Positions 15,721 to 25,243 of a DNA stretch of 64,000 nt are shown piece after piece (position 1 is the stretch's first letter; every line of letters begins with the position of its first letter). Source of the DNA: Paenibacillus sp. FSL R10-2734. GTDB lineage: Bacteria > Bacillota > Bacilli > Paenibacillales > Paenibacillaceae. Location of the stretch: contig NZ_CP150170.1 in the NCBI RefSeq assembly GCF_037963865.1, forward strand, positions 2,170,001 through 2,234,000. The letters run 5' to 3'. The notes beneath the pieces are model-generated. The model did no database searches, was not told the DNA's origin, and saw only the letters and a list, made by a program, of their open reading frames with translations. A program made the translations under genes and the position numbers.

Positions 15721-17526
15721 TTGAAGCGATTATATTTGAAGCTTACGCCAAGTACCTTTAAGAATCGGATTTTGTTAGCTTTCTTGCTGTTGGTATTAAC
15801 ACCAATTGCTGTACTCGTTCTGTATAACTTCAAAGAGACAGAACAAGTGCTGCAGGAGAATGCGGAAACGAAGAACATGGAGCAGCTCATTGGCATTAAG
15901 AATGGCTTTGTCGATCTCATGGGCCTCGTTATGAAGACCGGGTTATTACTCGAACAAGACACGACAATTTTAGCGGTATTAAAAAATCCTGAACAATATG
16001 ACGAAATCACGAGAAAAAAGCTCGTTGAAAGCAAGTTTGGAGCAATTGAAAATACATTCTTCATGAGTGGAGCGACGGTGTATTATACATTAATAGACCT
16101 TCATGAAAACGCATACACTTCTTTCATGCCAAAGGATACCTTGAGCTACAACGAAATACAATCGGAAGCTTGGGTTCAAGCATTGAAGCGTGAAGGAGCA
16201 AATCGATATATGTGGAATCCGAATGACAGGAATAATGTGGTTCGGGAAAGTACAACAAGTAAGAAAATGCTTAGTCTCTATGAGGTTATGCGTGATAATA
16301 GTTTGAAAATCTATGCCTATGCAAGACTGAGTATCGATTACGAGGAATGGTTTACTCGATCAACGATAGGAAGTAAACAAGAAGGGGCGTTTTTTCTGCT
16401 CGATGCCTCAGGGAAAGTGATGCTTAATCCAGATAAGGACGAGACCTTTTCTCCTGAAATTGCACGAAGTATTGTCATGAGCACTAACCAGCAGCAGACA
16501 GAGCGGGCTGCATCCTTAATTGATCCGAAGGAGAAAAGCTTATACACGTACAGCTACATTGAAGAATTGAATGGCTATGTCGTAAAAAAGGTACAGCTAG
16601 CACAGTTATTTCTTGAGGTGGATAAGCAGAAACAACGATTTTTTAGCGTGTTTGGAATTATTCTACTGCTGTTCGTTTTGTTAACTTATTTCATATCATC
16701 GACGATTACAGTGCCGCTTAAGAAGCTGCAGAAGAAGATGGAGATGACCGCAAAAACAAATCTCAAAATGAAATTACCGGAGCAAGGGCGAGGAGAGATT
16801 CTTGCGCTAACCCAGAGCTTTAATGTGATGATCCATGATTTAAATGAGTTGTTACAACGTCTACAGCTTGAAGAAAAACAGAAGCAATTCGTTCGATTTC
16901 AAGTGTTACTCTCGCAGATGAACCCGCATTTCTTGCTTAATACATTGAATACGATAAAGAGCATAGCTTTAGATAAAGACGATGATGAAATTTATGAAAT
17001 TTGTGTTTCGTTGGGGAAAATATTAGAGACGACATTAAATACTGAAGTGGATTTGATCCTGTTGAAGGATGAAATCGTACTAATTGAATCTTATATGGAG
17101 ATTCAGCGGCGACGTTTTGGACATGGGATCGAGATCCAATATGATATTAACGAGGAGTTGCAATACGCATTAATCCCTAAGTTTTGTCTACAACCCCTAA
17201 TCGAAAACAGCTTGATCCACGGATTCGGTCAGTCTGTAAAACAGGGGAGAATCGATATTTCAGCTAAGGTGGTAGGAAAGCAGCTGTACCTGCACGTTAA
17301 AGATAACGGCATGGGGATGGAAAGAGCACAGTTGAATAAGGCTACACGGAAACGTAAAGGGATTGGTGTTCAGAATATTAGAGAGAGCTTGGAACTGTTG
17401 TTCAAGAATCAATGGACAGGCATGGACATCGTATCATCAGACACAGGGACTGAAGTGATCATCCATTTACCATTCCTAATCTCAAAACCTTACGATGGAG
17501 GTAATCTCACATGTGGAGAACATTAA
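15721..17526 (+). CDS. Sensor histidine kinase, YesM type
   Basis: Membrane sensor of 601 residues, start TTG 15721 after AAGGGGAGTCC. First membrane segment about 17-38 (ILLAFLLLVLTPIAVLVLYNF), extracytoplasmic sensor region about 40-300, second segment about 305-327 (FSVFGIILLLFVLLTYFIS), HAMP linker, then the His_kinase domain whose phospho-accepting His is in SQMNPHFLLNTLNTIKS, and an HATPase_c domain with FCLQPLIENSLIHG (N box) and VKDNGMGM (G1). This is the architecture of Bacillus YesM, typically sensing a carbohydrate. It overlaps the response-regulator gene by 16 bases, and an ABC sugar transporter follows, which supports a glycan signal. Confidence 0.93.
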   Translation: MKRLYLKLTPSTFKNRILLAFLLLVLTPIAVLVLYNFKETEQVLQENAETKNMEQLIGIKNGFVDLMGLVMKTGLLLEQDTTILAVLKNPEQYDEITRKKLVESKFGAIENTFFMSGATVYYTLIDLHENAYTSFMPKDTLSYNEIQSEAWVQALKREGANRYMWNPNDRNNVVRESTTSKKMLSLYEVMRDNSLKIYAYARLSIDYEEWFTRSTIGSKQEGAFFLLDASGKVMLNPDKDETFSPEIARSIVMSTNQQQTERAASLIDPKEKSLYTYSYIEELNGYVVKKVQLAQLFLEVDKQKQRFFSVFGIILLLFVLLTYFISSTITVPLKKLQKKMEMTAKTNLKMKLPEQGRGEILALTQSFNVMIHDLNELLQRLQLEEKQKQFVRFQVLLSQMNPHFLLNTLNTIKSIALDKDDDEIYEICVSLGKILETTLNTEVDLILLKDEIVLIESYMEIQRRRFGHGIEIQYDINEELQYALIPKFCLQPLIENSLIHGFGQSVKQGRIDISAKVVGKQLYLHVKDNGMGMERAQLNKATRKRKGIGVQNIRESLELLFKNQWTGMDIVSSDTGTEVIIHLPFLISKPYDGGNLTCGEH

Positions 17527-18278
17527 TTGTGGATGATGAACAACCTGCGATTAAAAGTATACGGAAGCTATTCTTAAAGGCTGGAATTCCGTTTGAAATT
17601 ATAGGTGAGGCGGAGAATGGAGAAGTAGCCTTGCAAATGATTCGTGAGCTTCGCCCTGATGTGGTTGTGACAGATATCAACATGCCGGTGATGGATGGGG
17701 TAAAGCTTCTTCAAGTGGCGCGGGAGGAAGGCTTCGACTGTCGATTTGTAATGTTGACAGCATTGAGTGAATTTGAATACGCTCGGCAAGCGCTCGTATT
17801 TGGGGCTTCGGACTACATTTTAAAGCTATCCTTAGATCTCCAAGGTCTTAAGCAGACTATGGGAAAGGTGCATGCCGAGCTGGAGCGAATGGTGAAGATG
17901 AAGAAGGCTGATAAGTGGTTTCCTGAGAAACATGAAACGGGACCGACAGACCATGTGGAGATGAACAAAATTATTGCTTATATTGAAGAGCATTATTCTG
18001 AGGACATCTCGCTCAAATCCATGTCAGAGTTAATCCGAATGGATGCTAGCTATATAAGTGACTTATTCAAGAAAAAGACAGGGAAAACACTGACGAATTT
18101 TATTCAAGAGCGGCGTATTCAGGCTGGGAAAATGCTGCTTGCAGAGACAAAGCTAACGATTAGCGAAATTGGCCAGCAGGTGGGCTTTGAGAACGATAAT
18201 TATTTTATTAAAATTTTCAAAAAGTGGTGTGGTGTCACGCCAAATGAATTCCGTAAAGAACCAAAAAACGTTCTATAA
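17511..18278 (+). CDS. Response regulator with AraC-type DNA-binding domain (YesN type)
   Basis: Partner of the kinase encoded just before it (16-bp overlap). Receiver domain about residues 1-120: acidic pocket VDDEQ, phospho-acceptor Asp in VVTDINMPVMDG, conserved Thr in MLTAL and Lys in YILKLSLD. C-terminal AraC domain about 150-250 with two helix-turn-helix units (ISLKSMSELIRMDASYISDLFKKKTG, and LTISEIGQQVGFENDNYFIKIFKKWCGVTPNEFRK). At 255 residues it lacks the long middle segment of many YesN-like regulators. Likely target: the promoter before the binding-protein gene at 18374. Confidence 0.93.
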   Translation: MWRTLIVDDEQPAIKSIRKLFLKAGIPFEIIGEAENGEVALQMIRELRPDVVVTDINMPVMDGVKLLQVAREEGFDCRFVMLTALSEFEYARQALVFGASDYILKLSLDLQGLKQTMGKVHAELERMVKMKKADKWFPEKHETGPTDHVEMNKIIAYIEEHYSEDISLKSMSELIRMDASYISDLFKKKTGKTLTNFIQERRIQAGKMLLAETKLTISEIGQQVGFENDNYFIKIFKKWCGVTPNEFRKEPKNVL

Positions 18279-18373
18279 GTTCCCAAATGTAGTTCATCCC
18301 CCCTTTCCCGCTCTGATGATAAAGTTATAGATGTAGAGCACGACACATAATCCTTCCAAGGGGGAAGATAACG

Positions 18374-19678
18374 ATGAAGAAAAAGTGGTATCCTGCAGTG
18401 CTTTCAGTCTTATTAGCAGCTACGATGCTCGCTGGTTGTAGTAGTAGTGGAAGTAATGATGCGCAGGGCAGTGCAAATGGACAATCAGCAAAGGAGAAAA
18501 TAAAGCTTACCATGTGGGGAGCAGTTCCTGCAGAAGCTGGACCTCAAGCTGTAGTTGATAACTGGAATAAAGAAAATCCAAATGTTCAAGTCGAGTATGT
18601 ACGTTATGTAAATGATGATGCTGGAAATTTAAAGCTGGACACAGCGTTGATGACCAATCAAAACGCAGATCTTTACATGAACTACGATCTTCCCCATTTA
18701 CAGAAGCGTGTGGATGCAGGTGTTGCTTTGGAACTAAGTGCAAAAACAGATTATGATATCGACAGCCAAATGGGCCAGGATGCAGCGTTGTGGAAAATCA
18801 ATGATAAGTACTATGGCATGCCGACTAAGAAAAATATGGCGTTTGTATGGTTAAACAAAGATATGCTGGATGCAGCTGGCTTACCAATTCCTGAAGTGGA
18901 CTGGACTTGGTCGGATCTCCAGGAGTATGCGAAGAAGCTAACGAAGTCTGGTGTGTACGGACTGTTGCAGGCTGATTCCTCGTTTACAACAACGATGGAC
19001 GGGACGCTTGCTGGAATGGGTGTGAAACAGGCGGATGGTACCTCAAACTTTGGTAATGATCTCTGGAAACAGCAGCTGGAAATATTGCACAACATGATGT
19101 TCGTAGACAAATCTACACCGGAATATGGAGAGCAACTAACCAGTAAAATGCCAGTCGACACAATGTTCCTGCAAGGACAAACTGCAATGCTGGCAGCGGG
19201 TGAGTATATTTTCCGAAATGCGAACAATCTGAAGGACTATCCGCATGATTTCAAAACTGCGTTCGCTGCTATTCCAAGAGTGAATAAAGATCAAACGGAT
19301 TATAAATACCCAGGCGGTGTGGGTGACGTTCTTGCTGTTAATGCGAAGTCGGAAAACCAGGATGCAGCTTGGGAGTTCGCTAAATGGTATGCGGATGGTG
19401 GTATGCTGCCTATGGCGAGCGGTGGTCGTATTCCAGCCTCGAAGAGTGTAGATACCAAGGAAGCGATGAGTCTTTTATTAAAAGGCGTAGAAGATAAATA
19501 TGATACAGATTCAATGAATAAAATTGTATTTGGTAAGTTCCCATCCTTCCAATTAAATGTGCCTCAACAAGCTGTTGATGCACGAAAAGAAGAGTATGAG
19601 AAGTATTTCTTGAATAAGCAAGATATTGACACCACGATGAAAAATATGCAGACACGTTCGCAAGAGTTATTGAAATAA
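18374..19678 (+). CDS. ABC transporter sugar-binding lipoprotein
   Basis: Extracellular solute-binding protein, family 1 (434 aa). The signal peptide ends in the lipobox LLAATMLAGC (Cys near 22), so it is lipid-anchored outside the membrane. The mature part starts with IKLTMWGAVPAEAGPQAVVDNWNKENPNVQVEY, the usual opening of family-1 sugar binders, and contains MPTKKNMAFVWLNKDMLDAAGLP and the TAMLAAGEYIF hinge. Two permease genes follow. The ATPase is not encoded here; Paenibacillus often uses a shared MsmX-type ATPase for such carbohydrate importers. Ligand unknown; the system as a whole resembles YesOPQ (rhamnogalacturonan). Confidence 0.93.
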   Translation: MKKKWYPAVLSVLLAATMLAGCSSSGSNDAQGSANGQSAKEKIKLTMWGAVPAEAGPQAVVDNWNKENPNVQVEYVRYVNDDAGNLKLDTALMTNQNADLYMNYDLPHLQKRVDAGVALELSAKTDYDIDSQMGQDAALWKINDKYYGMPTKKNMAFVWLNKDMLDAAGLPIPEVDWTWSDLQEYAKKLTKSGVYGLLQADSSFTTTMDGTLAGMGVKQADGTSNFGNDLWKQQLEILHNMMFVDKSTPEYGEQLTSKMPVDTMFLQGQTAMLAAGEYIFRNANNLKDYPHDFKTAFAAIPRVNKDQTDYKYPGGVGDVLAVNAKSENQDAAWEFAKWYADGGMLPMASGGRIPASKSVDTKEAMSLLLKGVEDKYDTDSMNKIVFGKFPSFQLNVPQQAVDARKEEYEKYFLNKQDIDTTMKNMQTRSQELLK

Positions 19679-19693
19679 CACAATAGTTAGCAC

Positions 19694-19732
19694 AAGAGAG
19701 AAGGAGGAAGATTTCTTCGTTCTTCTCTTTCG
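19694..19732 (+). terminator. Intercistronic stem-loop between binding protein and permease genes
   Basis: GAGAGAAGGAGGAAGA pairs imperfectly with TTCTTCGTTCTTCTCTTTC. With only a short T-rich tail it may be a partial terminator or RNA-stabilising hairpin, giving more binding protein than permease. Confidence 0.5.
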
Positions 19733-19769
19733 TGTACCCATTTTTCAGCATACGAAAGGCGGCGATACC

Positions 19770-20654
19770 GTGAAGCGGAGAAGCTGGATGGAAAGACAAG
19801 GCTGGATCGGCATGACCTTTATTCTCCCAAATATGATTGGTATTCTCTTATTCTTTGTTATTCCTGCAATCTACTCCTTTGTCCTGATGTTTACAAATTA
19901 TCAATTTTCAAATCCGAATTGGCAATTTACTGGGCTGGATAATCTCAAACAGTTGTTCCATGACGATAATTTCTATGCCTCGATCAAATATACGATGATA
20001 TTCCTAATATCGGTTCCAGTATCGATGGTGCTCGCTTTTATTGTGGCGCTATTCCTGAACCGCAGTGTATATCTTAAAGGTTTAATACGCGGAATGTTCT
20101 TCCTACCGTATATCTCTAGTGGAGTAGCCGTTGCATTCGTCTGGATGCTGCTATTCCAGCCTTCACAGGGACCTATCAATGAAATGCTTCGCTGGATTGG
20201 CATTGCATCGCCGCCAGGATGGTTTGCGGATACAGATACCGCAATGTATGCCATTGATATCGTACAAATCTGGCTGATGCTTGGCTACAATATGATCATT
20301 TATTTAGCTGCACTACAGGAAATTTCGACAGAACAGCTAGAAGCTGCTCGGATCGATGGTGCAAGCACATTCAAAATAACATGGAAAATTGTATGGCCTC
20401 TTGTTAGTCCTACAACCTTCCTATTAATGATTACCGGATTAATTATGACGATGAAATCGTTCTCGATTATTCAAGCGATTACGGCTGGTGGACCTAGCGG
20501 AAGTACGACGGTCTTATCGCTATTCGTTTACAAAACAGCATTCGGTTATTACGAGATGGGATACGCTTCAGCCATTTCATGGTTCTTGTTCGCCGTCATT
20601 CTCGTCATTACAGTCATTCAGTGGGTCGGCCAAAAGCGCTGGGTTCATTACTAA
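19770..20654 (+). CDS. ABC sugar transporter permease (MalF/UgpA type)
   Basis: Inner-membrane permease of 294 residues. Six membrane segments, the first near 14-36 (MTFILPNMIGILLFFVIPAIYSF). The EAA loop contacting the ATPase is AALQEISTEQLEAARIDGASTFKITWKIVWPLVSP (about 190-225). GTG start with AAAGGCGG upstream. Pairs with the next permease; both lie downstream of the binding lipoprotein in one operon. Confidence 0.93.
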   Translation: MKRRSWMERQGWIGMTFILPNMIGILLFFVIPAIYSFVLMFTNYQFSNPNWQFTGLDNLKQLFHDDNFYASIKYTMIFLISVPVSMVLAFIVALFLNRSVYLKGLIRGMFFLPYISSGVAVAFVWMLLFQPSQGPINEMLRWIGIASPPGWFADTDTAMYAIDIVQIWLMLGYNMIIYLAALQEISTEQLEAARIDGASTFKITWKIVWPLVSPTTFLLMITGLIMTMKSFSIIQAITAGGPSGSTTVLSLFVYKTAFGYYEMGYASAISWFLFAVILVITVIQWVGQKRWVHY

Positions 20655-20688
20655 ACAACCGAAACCATAAATTAAAGGAGCAGGCGGT

Positions 20689-21516
20689 ATGAATGAAAAA
20701 GCAGGAAACATGAAGGTGAAGCTGCCAGTAACGATCATCATGTTTGTTCTAGGGCTATTTATGATTGTGCCTTTCCTATGGATGGTTAGCACATCCTTTC
20801 AGACACCTACCGAGGTGTTTAAGAATTGGCTGCCTTCATCACTCAATTGGAGCAATCATATTCGGGTGTGGACAGGAAGCTATGATTTTGTTCCATATTA
20901 TTTAAATTCACTTAAAATTTCGATCATTGGAACAGTGGGAGCTGTGTTTCTATCAGCCCTTGCGGCTTATGGATTTTCACGTACTTCGTTCAAAGGGCGA
21001 GATGGTCTATTTGTCGTCTACCTATCGATGATGATGATTCCGCCTCAGGTGCTTTTTGTTCCAAAGTTTATCATGTTTAACTGGGTAGGAATTTACAATA
21101 CGCATTGGGCGCTTATCTTACCAGCAATGTTCTCGATCTTCGGTGTATTTATGCTTCGGCAGTTCTTCATGAGCATTCCTAAGGAAATTACTGAATCTGC
21201 TTTTCTGGATGGGGCAGGGCATTACAAGATATTTTTCCGCTTAGTTCTGCCATTAGCCAAGCCAGCAATAGCTACGTTTGCTATTCTCGATTTCTCCTGG
21301 CAATGGAATGATTATGAGAATGCGCTTGTATTTTTGCAAAGCCCTAAGCTATACACCATTCCGCTCGGATTGCAGAATTTTATACTTGAGAACAATGTGG
21401 ACTACAACGGGATGATGGCCGCTTCATCGGCAGCAATCATTCCAATGATCATTATTTTCTTCGTGGGTCAAAAATATATTATCCAAGGGATTTCGAGTTC
21501 AGCTGTGAAAGGCTGA
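20689..21516 (+). CDS. ABC sugar transporter permease (MalG/UgpE type)
   Basis: Second permease, 275 residues, six membrane segments beginning near 10-32 (VTIIMFVLGLFMIVPFLWMV). EAA loop: FFMSIPKEITESAFLDGAGHYKIFFRLVLPLAKPA (about 160-195). Ribosome site AAAGGAG before ATG 20689. Starts 34 bp after the first permease and is followed after 19 bp by the FAD oxidoreductase, so all appear co-transcribed. Confidence 0.93.
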   Translation: MNEKAGNMKVKLPVTIIMFVLGLFMIVPFLWMVSTSFQTPTEVFKNWLPSSLNWSNHIRVWTGSYDFVPYYLNSLKISIIGTVGAVFLSALAAYGFSRTSFKGRDGLFVVYLSMMMIPPQVLFVPKFIMFNWVGIYNTHWALILPAMFSIFGVFMLRQFFMSIPKEITESAFLDGAGHYKIFFRLVLPLAKPAIATFAILDFSWQWNDYENALVFLQSPKLYTIPLGLQNFILENNVDYNGMMAASSAAIIPMIIIFFVGQKYIIQGISSSAVKG

Positions 21517-21535
21517 TTATGGGAGGGTAACAGAC

Positions 21536-23785
21536 ATGAGAAGAGAAACGGTTAAATCCGATGTGACAGTGGTTGGTGGTGGACTTGCAGGGATGAATGC
21601 GGCGATCGCTGCAGCTCGCCTTGGGCTACAGGTAGCGCTGGTACAGAATCGTCCCGTGCTTGGTGGCAACTCGAGTTCAGAGGTTCGGGTATGGGTATGT
21701 GGTGCGACAGGACATGGTGTAAATCGCTATGCTCGTGAGACAGGTATTATGGGCGAGCTGTTTATCGAGAATCAATATCGGAACCCGGAAGGGAATCCGT
21801 ACTTATGGGATCTAACCTTGCTCGAAGCTGTGAAGGCAGAGTCGAATATCAGCTTGTTCCTGAATACCGACGTACACGAGGTAGAAGCTGATGGTGAAGC
21901 AGAGGATCGTAGAATTCGCAGTGTGACCGGCTGGATGATGGGATCTGAGCGATTGATCACGTTCGAGAGCGATGCATTCCTCGATTGTACAGGTGATGGA
22001 TTGGTAGGGTTCCTAGCAGGGGCGGATTTCCGATTAGGGCGTGAAGCACGCCATGAATTTAATGAGGATTGGGCACCAGAGGTTTCTGATAACATTACAT
22101 TAGGCAGCACATTATTATTTTATACGAAGGATGCAGGGAGACCCGTTCGCTATGTTGCTCCATCCTTTGCAAAGGATATAACGACAACATCGATACCGAT
22201 CCGTCGGGTCATTCGGAGTGGGGATTCTGGCTGTCATTACTGGTGGATTGAGTGGGGCGGTGAGCTCGATACAGTGCATGAGAATGAACGTATTCGCGAT
22301 GAGCTCTCCTCAGTTATTTATGGGATTTGGGATTATATCAAAAATTCAGGCCATTTTGATGCCGAGAATATGACGCTAGAGTGGATTGGTTCAATTCCTG
22401 GCAAACGTGAATACAGACGTTTTGTCGGCGACACGATTCTAACGCAAAATGATATTATCGCACAACGTGAGTTTGATGACCGTATTGCATTTGGCGGTTG
22501 GTCGATTGACCTGCATCCACCGCAAGGGATGTATGCGCAGGAGAGCGGCTCGAAGCATCTGCATGCGGACGGTATCTATCATATTCCATTTGGTTCGCTA
22601 TATTCGAAAAATGTGCGGAATCTACTCTTCGCAGGTCGAAACATCAGCGCATCTCATGTGGCTTTTGGAACAACACGTGTCATGGCTACCTGTGCGATTA
22701 TGGGGGAAGCGGCCGGAACAGGCGCAGCATTATCTGTCATCAAAGGTGTGACCCCTCGTGAAATTCGCGAACAGCATATGCATGAATTGCAACAGATTAT
22801 GTTAAAGCAAGATGCTTCGATGATTGGATTGCGTAACGAAGATTCGCTAGACCTCGCTAGAAATAGCAAGATCCATGCGTCTAGTACGATGAATGGTATA
22901 CTGCTGGATCGTCCAAGTGAATCCTATGAGCTTTCACATGATGTAGGTATATTGTTCCCAGTTGAAGGAAAGATCCGTGGGTTGAAGCTACTGGTGTCAG
23001 CAAATATTCAGACGCAGTTGACCATGGAGCTATGGACGACTGGGCGTGCGGAGAATTACGTGCCAGCGGAGTGCAGGCAGGTTGATGTGGTGACAGTACA
23101 AGCTGGAGAGCAGTTATGGATTGACGTTCCGGTACAAGAGGCGCATTTCAATCAAATCGGCGCATGTAATATCTTTGCTATTGTTCGAGCTAATGAGCAT
23201 ATTCAATTGCATATTTCGGAAACTCCAATCACAGGTGTCATTACATTTGAACACGGTGCTAAACCGGTTGTTGATTCGGCGCTGGAAGACCATCAGCCAG
23301 ATCAGCCGGTGATGGAATGGAGCATGCATAAACTTGTACGCAAGCATTTCTGCTTTGCAGTAGAAACATCTGCATATGCTGCATCCAAAGTCACCGACGG
23401 GTATGTTCGCCCCTTTGCAGGACCGCATAGCTGGGTTTCTGAGCCAATGACTGCTGGTAGATCGGAGTGGGTTGAGGCACGTCTTCCGGATGCTGCCCGA
23501 GTGTCTGAAATTCATTTCACCTTTAACGATGATGTGAATGAGGATCTCATCAACTTACATCACCATGAAACGCCATTTCTAGTGATTCCTGAACTGGTAA
23601 AGGCTTACGATGTAGAGTTGCTCATTGATGGCGCGTGGCAAGTCATGTTCCGTGTAAAAGACAACCATCGCCGGAAGAACGTACATCGCTTAGAGAAGCC
23701 AGTTCTTACGGAAGCTGTTCGGATCTTAATTCATGAAACCAACGGTGGAGAACGAGCAGAACTTGTGGAAATGCGGATTTATTAA
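21536..23785 (+). CDS. FAD-dependent oxidoreductase (FAD_oxidored family) of the sugar operon
   Basis: 749 residues. N-terminal dinucleotide-binding fold VVGGGLAGMNAAIAAARLG (about 11-30) followed by the family signature VLGGNSSSEVRVWVCGATGHG; a second FAD segment is NLLFAGRNISASHVAFGTTRVMATCAIMGEAAGTGAAL (about 360-398). This is the PF12831-like family often found in carbohydrate-use loci. The C-terminal 250 residues (after about 480) are beta-rich and resemble carbohydrate-binding or discoidin-like modules (YAASKVTDGYVRPFAGPHSWVSEP). No signal peptide, so it acts inside the cell on an imported substrate, by inference. Ribosome site GGGAGGG. No glycoside hydrolase is encoded in the operon. 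Confidence 0.82.
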   Translation: MRRETVKSDVTVVGGGLAGMNAAIAAARLGLQVALVQNRPVLGGNSSSEVRVWVCGATGHGVNRYARETGIMGELFIENQYRNPEGNPYLWDLTLLEAVKAESNISLFLNTDVHEVEADGEAEDRRIRSVTGWMMGSERLITFESDAFLDCTGDGLVGFLAGADFRLGREARHEFNEDWAPEVSDNITLGSTLLFYTKDAGRPVRYVAPSFAKDITTTSIPIRRVIRSGDSGCHYWWIEWGGELDTVHENERIRDELSSVIYGIWDYIKNSGHFDAENMTLEWIGSIPGKREYRRFVGDTILTQNDIIAQREFDDRIAFGGWSIDLHPPQGMYAQESGSKHLHADGIYHIPFGSLYSKNVRNLLFAGRNISASHVAFGTTRVMATCAIMGEAAGTGAALSVIKGVTPREIREQHMHELQQIMLKQDASMIGLRNEDSLDLARNSKIHASSTMNGILLDRPSESYELSHDVGILFPVEGKIRGLKLLVSANIQTQLTMELWTTGRAENYVPAECRQVDVVTVQAGEQLWIDVPVQEAHFNQIGACNIFAIVRANEHIQLHISETPITGVITFEHGAKPVVDSALEDHQPDQPVMEWSMHKLVRKHFCFAVETSAYAASKVTDGYVRPFAGPHSWVSEPMTAGRSEWVEARLPDAARVSEIHFTFNDDVNEDLINLHHHETPFLVIPELVKAYDVELLIDGAWQVMFRVKDNHRRKNVHRLEKPVLTEAVRILIHETNGGERAELVEMRIY

Positions 23786-23915
23786 GAAGAAACGGCATTG
23801 CTGTCCTTATAGGGACGGGATCCTTTTCTGCGAGAAATACAAAATATATAGGATAAGGTAAAACTTATACTTTCTTGTATTTTAATCTAGGGTCATTTCT
23901 AAATGAACGCCCTTG

Positions 23916-23950
23916 AAGGGAAGCCGTCGGCTTCCCTTTTCTTGTTTTTT
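23916..23950 (+). terminator. Intrinsic terminator of the sugar operon
   Basis: Perfect 10-bp stem AAGGGAAGCC / GGCTTCCCTT with loop GTC, then TTCTTGTTTTTT. Confidence 0.92.
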
Positions 23951-23995
23951 AGATTACACTAATCAAACGATATTTTTATATAAAGGAGACAGCTA

Positions 23996-25168
23996 ATGAC
24001 CACGAATACTAATGGCCGTCCCCCTGAGGCCGTATACATTCATATTCCTTTTTGTACCAATAAGTGCTTTTATTGTGATTTTAATTCCTACGTTCTCAAG
24101 GATCAGCCGGTTATGGATTATCTACATGCCTTGGATCGAGAAATGGAACAGACCGTCAAGAACACCCCACCAGGTGTTATCAAAACGATCTTTGTCGGCG
24201 GTGGTACCCCAACTGTACTGAAACCGGATGAGATGGCTTATTTTCTAAAATCTATTCGAACACATTTCCCAAACTGGGATAAAGATATCGAGTTCTCTAT
24301 GGAAGCGAATCCCGGAACAACGGATATAGATAAGTTGACGGTCATGAAAGAAGGCGGTGTGAATCGGGTGAGCTTTGGTGTACAAGCATTTCAGAACGAG
24401 CTGCTCACCGGCATTGGCCGGATTCATAATGTAGACGATGTATACCGCAGCTTGGAGAATGCCCGTACCGTAGGACTTAACAACCTGTCGGTTGACCTTA
24501 TGTTTGGTTTGCCGAACCAAACCGTTGAGATGCTGGGCGAAAGTATCCGCAAGGCGCTGGAGCTTGATTTGCCCCACTATTCCATTTACAGCTTGAAGGT
24601 GGAGGAGAACACTCTTTTTCACACCCTATTTAATAAGAACAAACTTCCCCTTCCTAATGAAGAAGATGAACTGGAAATGTACCTCTTGTTGATGTCATCC
24701 ATGAAGGAAGCGGGCTACAACCAATACGAAATCAGTAACTTTGCAAAACCAGGAATGGAGAGCCGTCACAATATCAACTACTGGCGCAATGAAGATTATT
24801 ATGGTCTCGGAGCAGGAGCACATGGATATGTGGGTCGTCAGCGGCATATTAATGTTAAGGGCGTAAATCCTTATATTGAAGCTACACGTAAAGGCCTGCC
24901 TCGATTGGACGCATACCCAATCACTGAAGCTGAAGCTATGGAAGACTTTATGATGGTTGGCCTACGTATGCATGAAGGAGTCTCTAATGAGGCTTTTGAG
25001 GCACAATTTGGGCGTTCAATAGAGGATGTATTCGCGAAATCCTTGCATAAGATGCTGCATGCGGGTCTGCTTGAGCACGAAGAGGGAACCTATCGTCTCA
25101 GCAAGCAAGGAATCCTTTTTGGGAATGATGTTTTCGCGGAATTTGTAGGTGCACTGACAGAAGTTTAA
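23996..25168 (+). CDS. hemW: Radical SAM protein HemW (heme chaperone, formerly HemN-like)
   Basis: 390 residues. The radical SAM iron-sulfur motif is CTNKCFYC (C-x3-C-x2-C, about 18-26), followed by FVGGGTPTVL and the SFGVQAFQNELL/VDLMFGLPNQT segments typical of the HemN/HemW family. It lacks the long N-terminal part of true coproporphyrinogen III dehydrogenase, so the heme-chaperone assignment is preferred. The start ATG is preceded by AAAGGAGAC. Gene order lepA ... hemW ... hrcA is the standard Bacilli arrangement, here with insertions on both sides. Confidence 0.93.
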   Translation: MTTNTNGRPPEAVYIHIPFCTNKCFYCDFNSYVLKDQPVMDYLHALDREMEQTVKNTPPGVIKTIFVGGGTPTVLKPDEMAYFLKSIRTHFPNWDKDIEFSMEANPGTTDIDKLTVMKEGGVNRVSFGVQAFQNELLTGIGRIHNVDDVYRSLENARTVGLNNLSVDLMFGLPNQTVEMLGESIRKALELDLPHYSIYSLKVEENTLFHTLFNKNKLPLPNEEDELEMYLLLMSSMKEAGYNQYEISNFAKPGMESRHNINYWRNEDYYGLGAGAHGYVGRQRHINVKGVNPYIEATRKGLPRLDAYPITEAEAMEDFMMVGLRMHEGVSNEAFEAQFGRSIEDVFAKSLHKMLHAGLLEHEEGTYRLSKQGILFGNDVFAEFVGALTEV

Positions 25169-25243
25169 TTTTAAAATACCCCTTGAATTGTAATTCACTC
25201 TGTTGTATATTTATTCATATTATCAACAGAGGGGTGAATTAAA

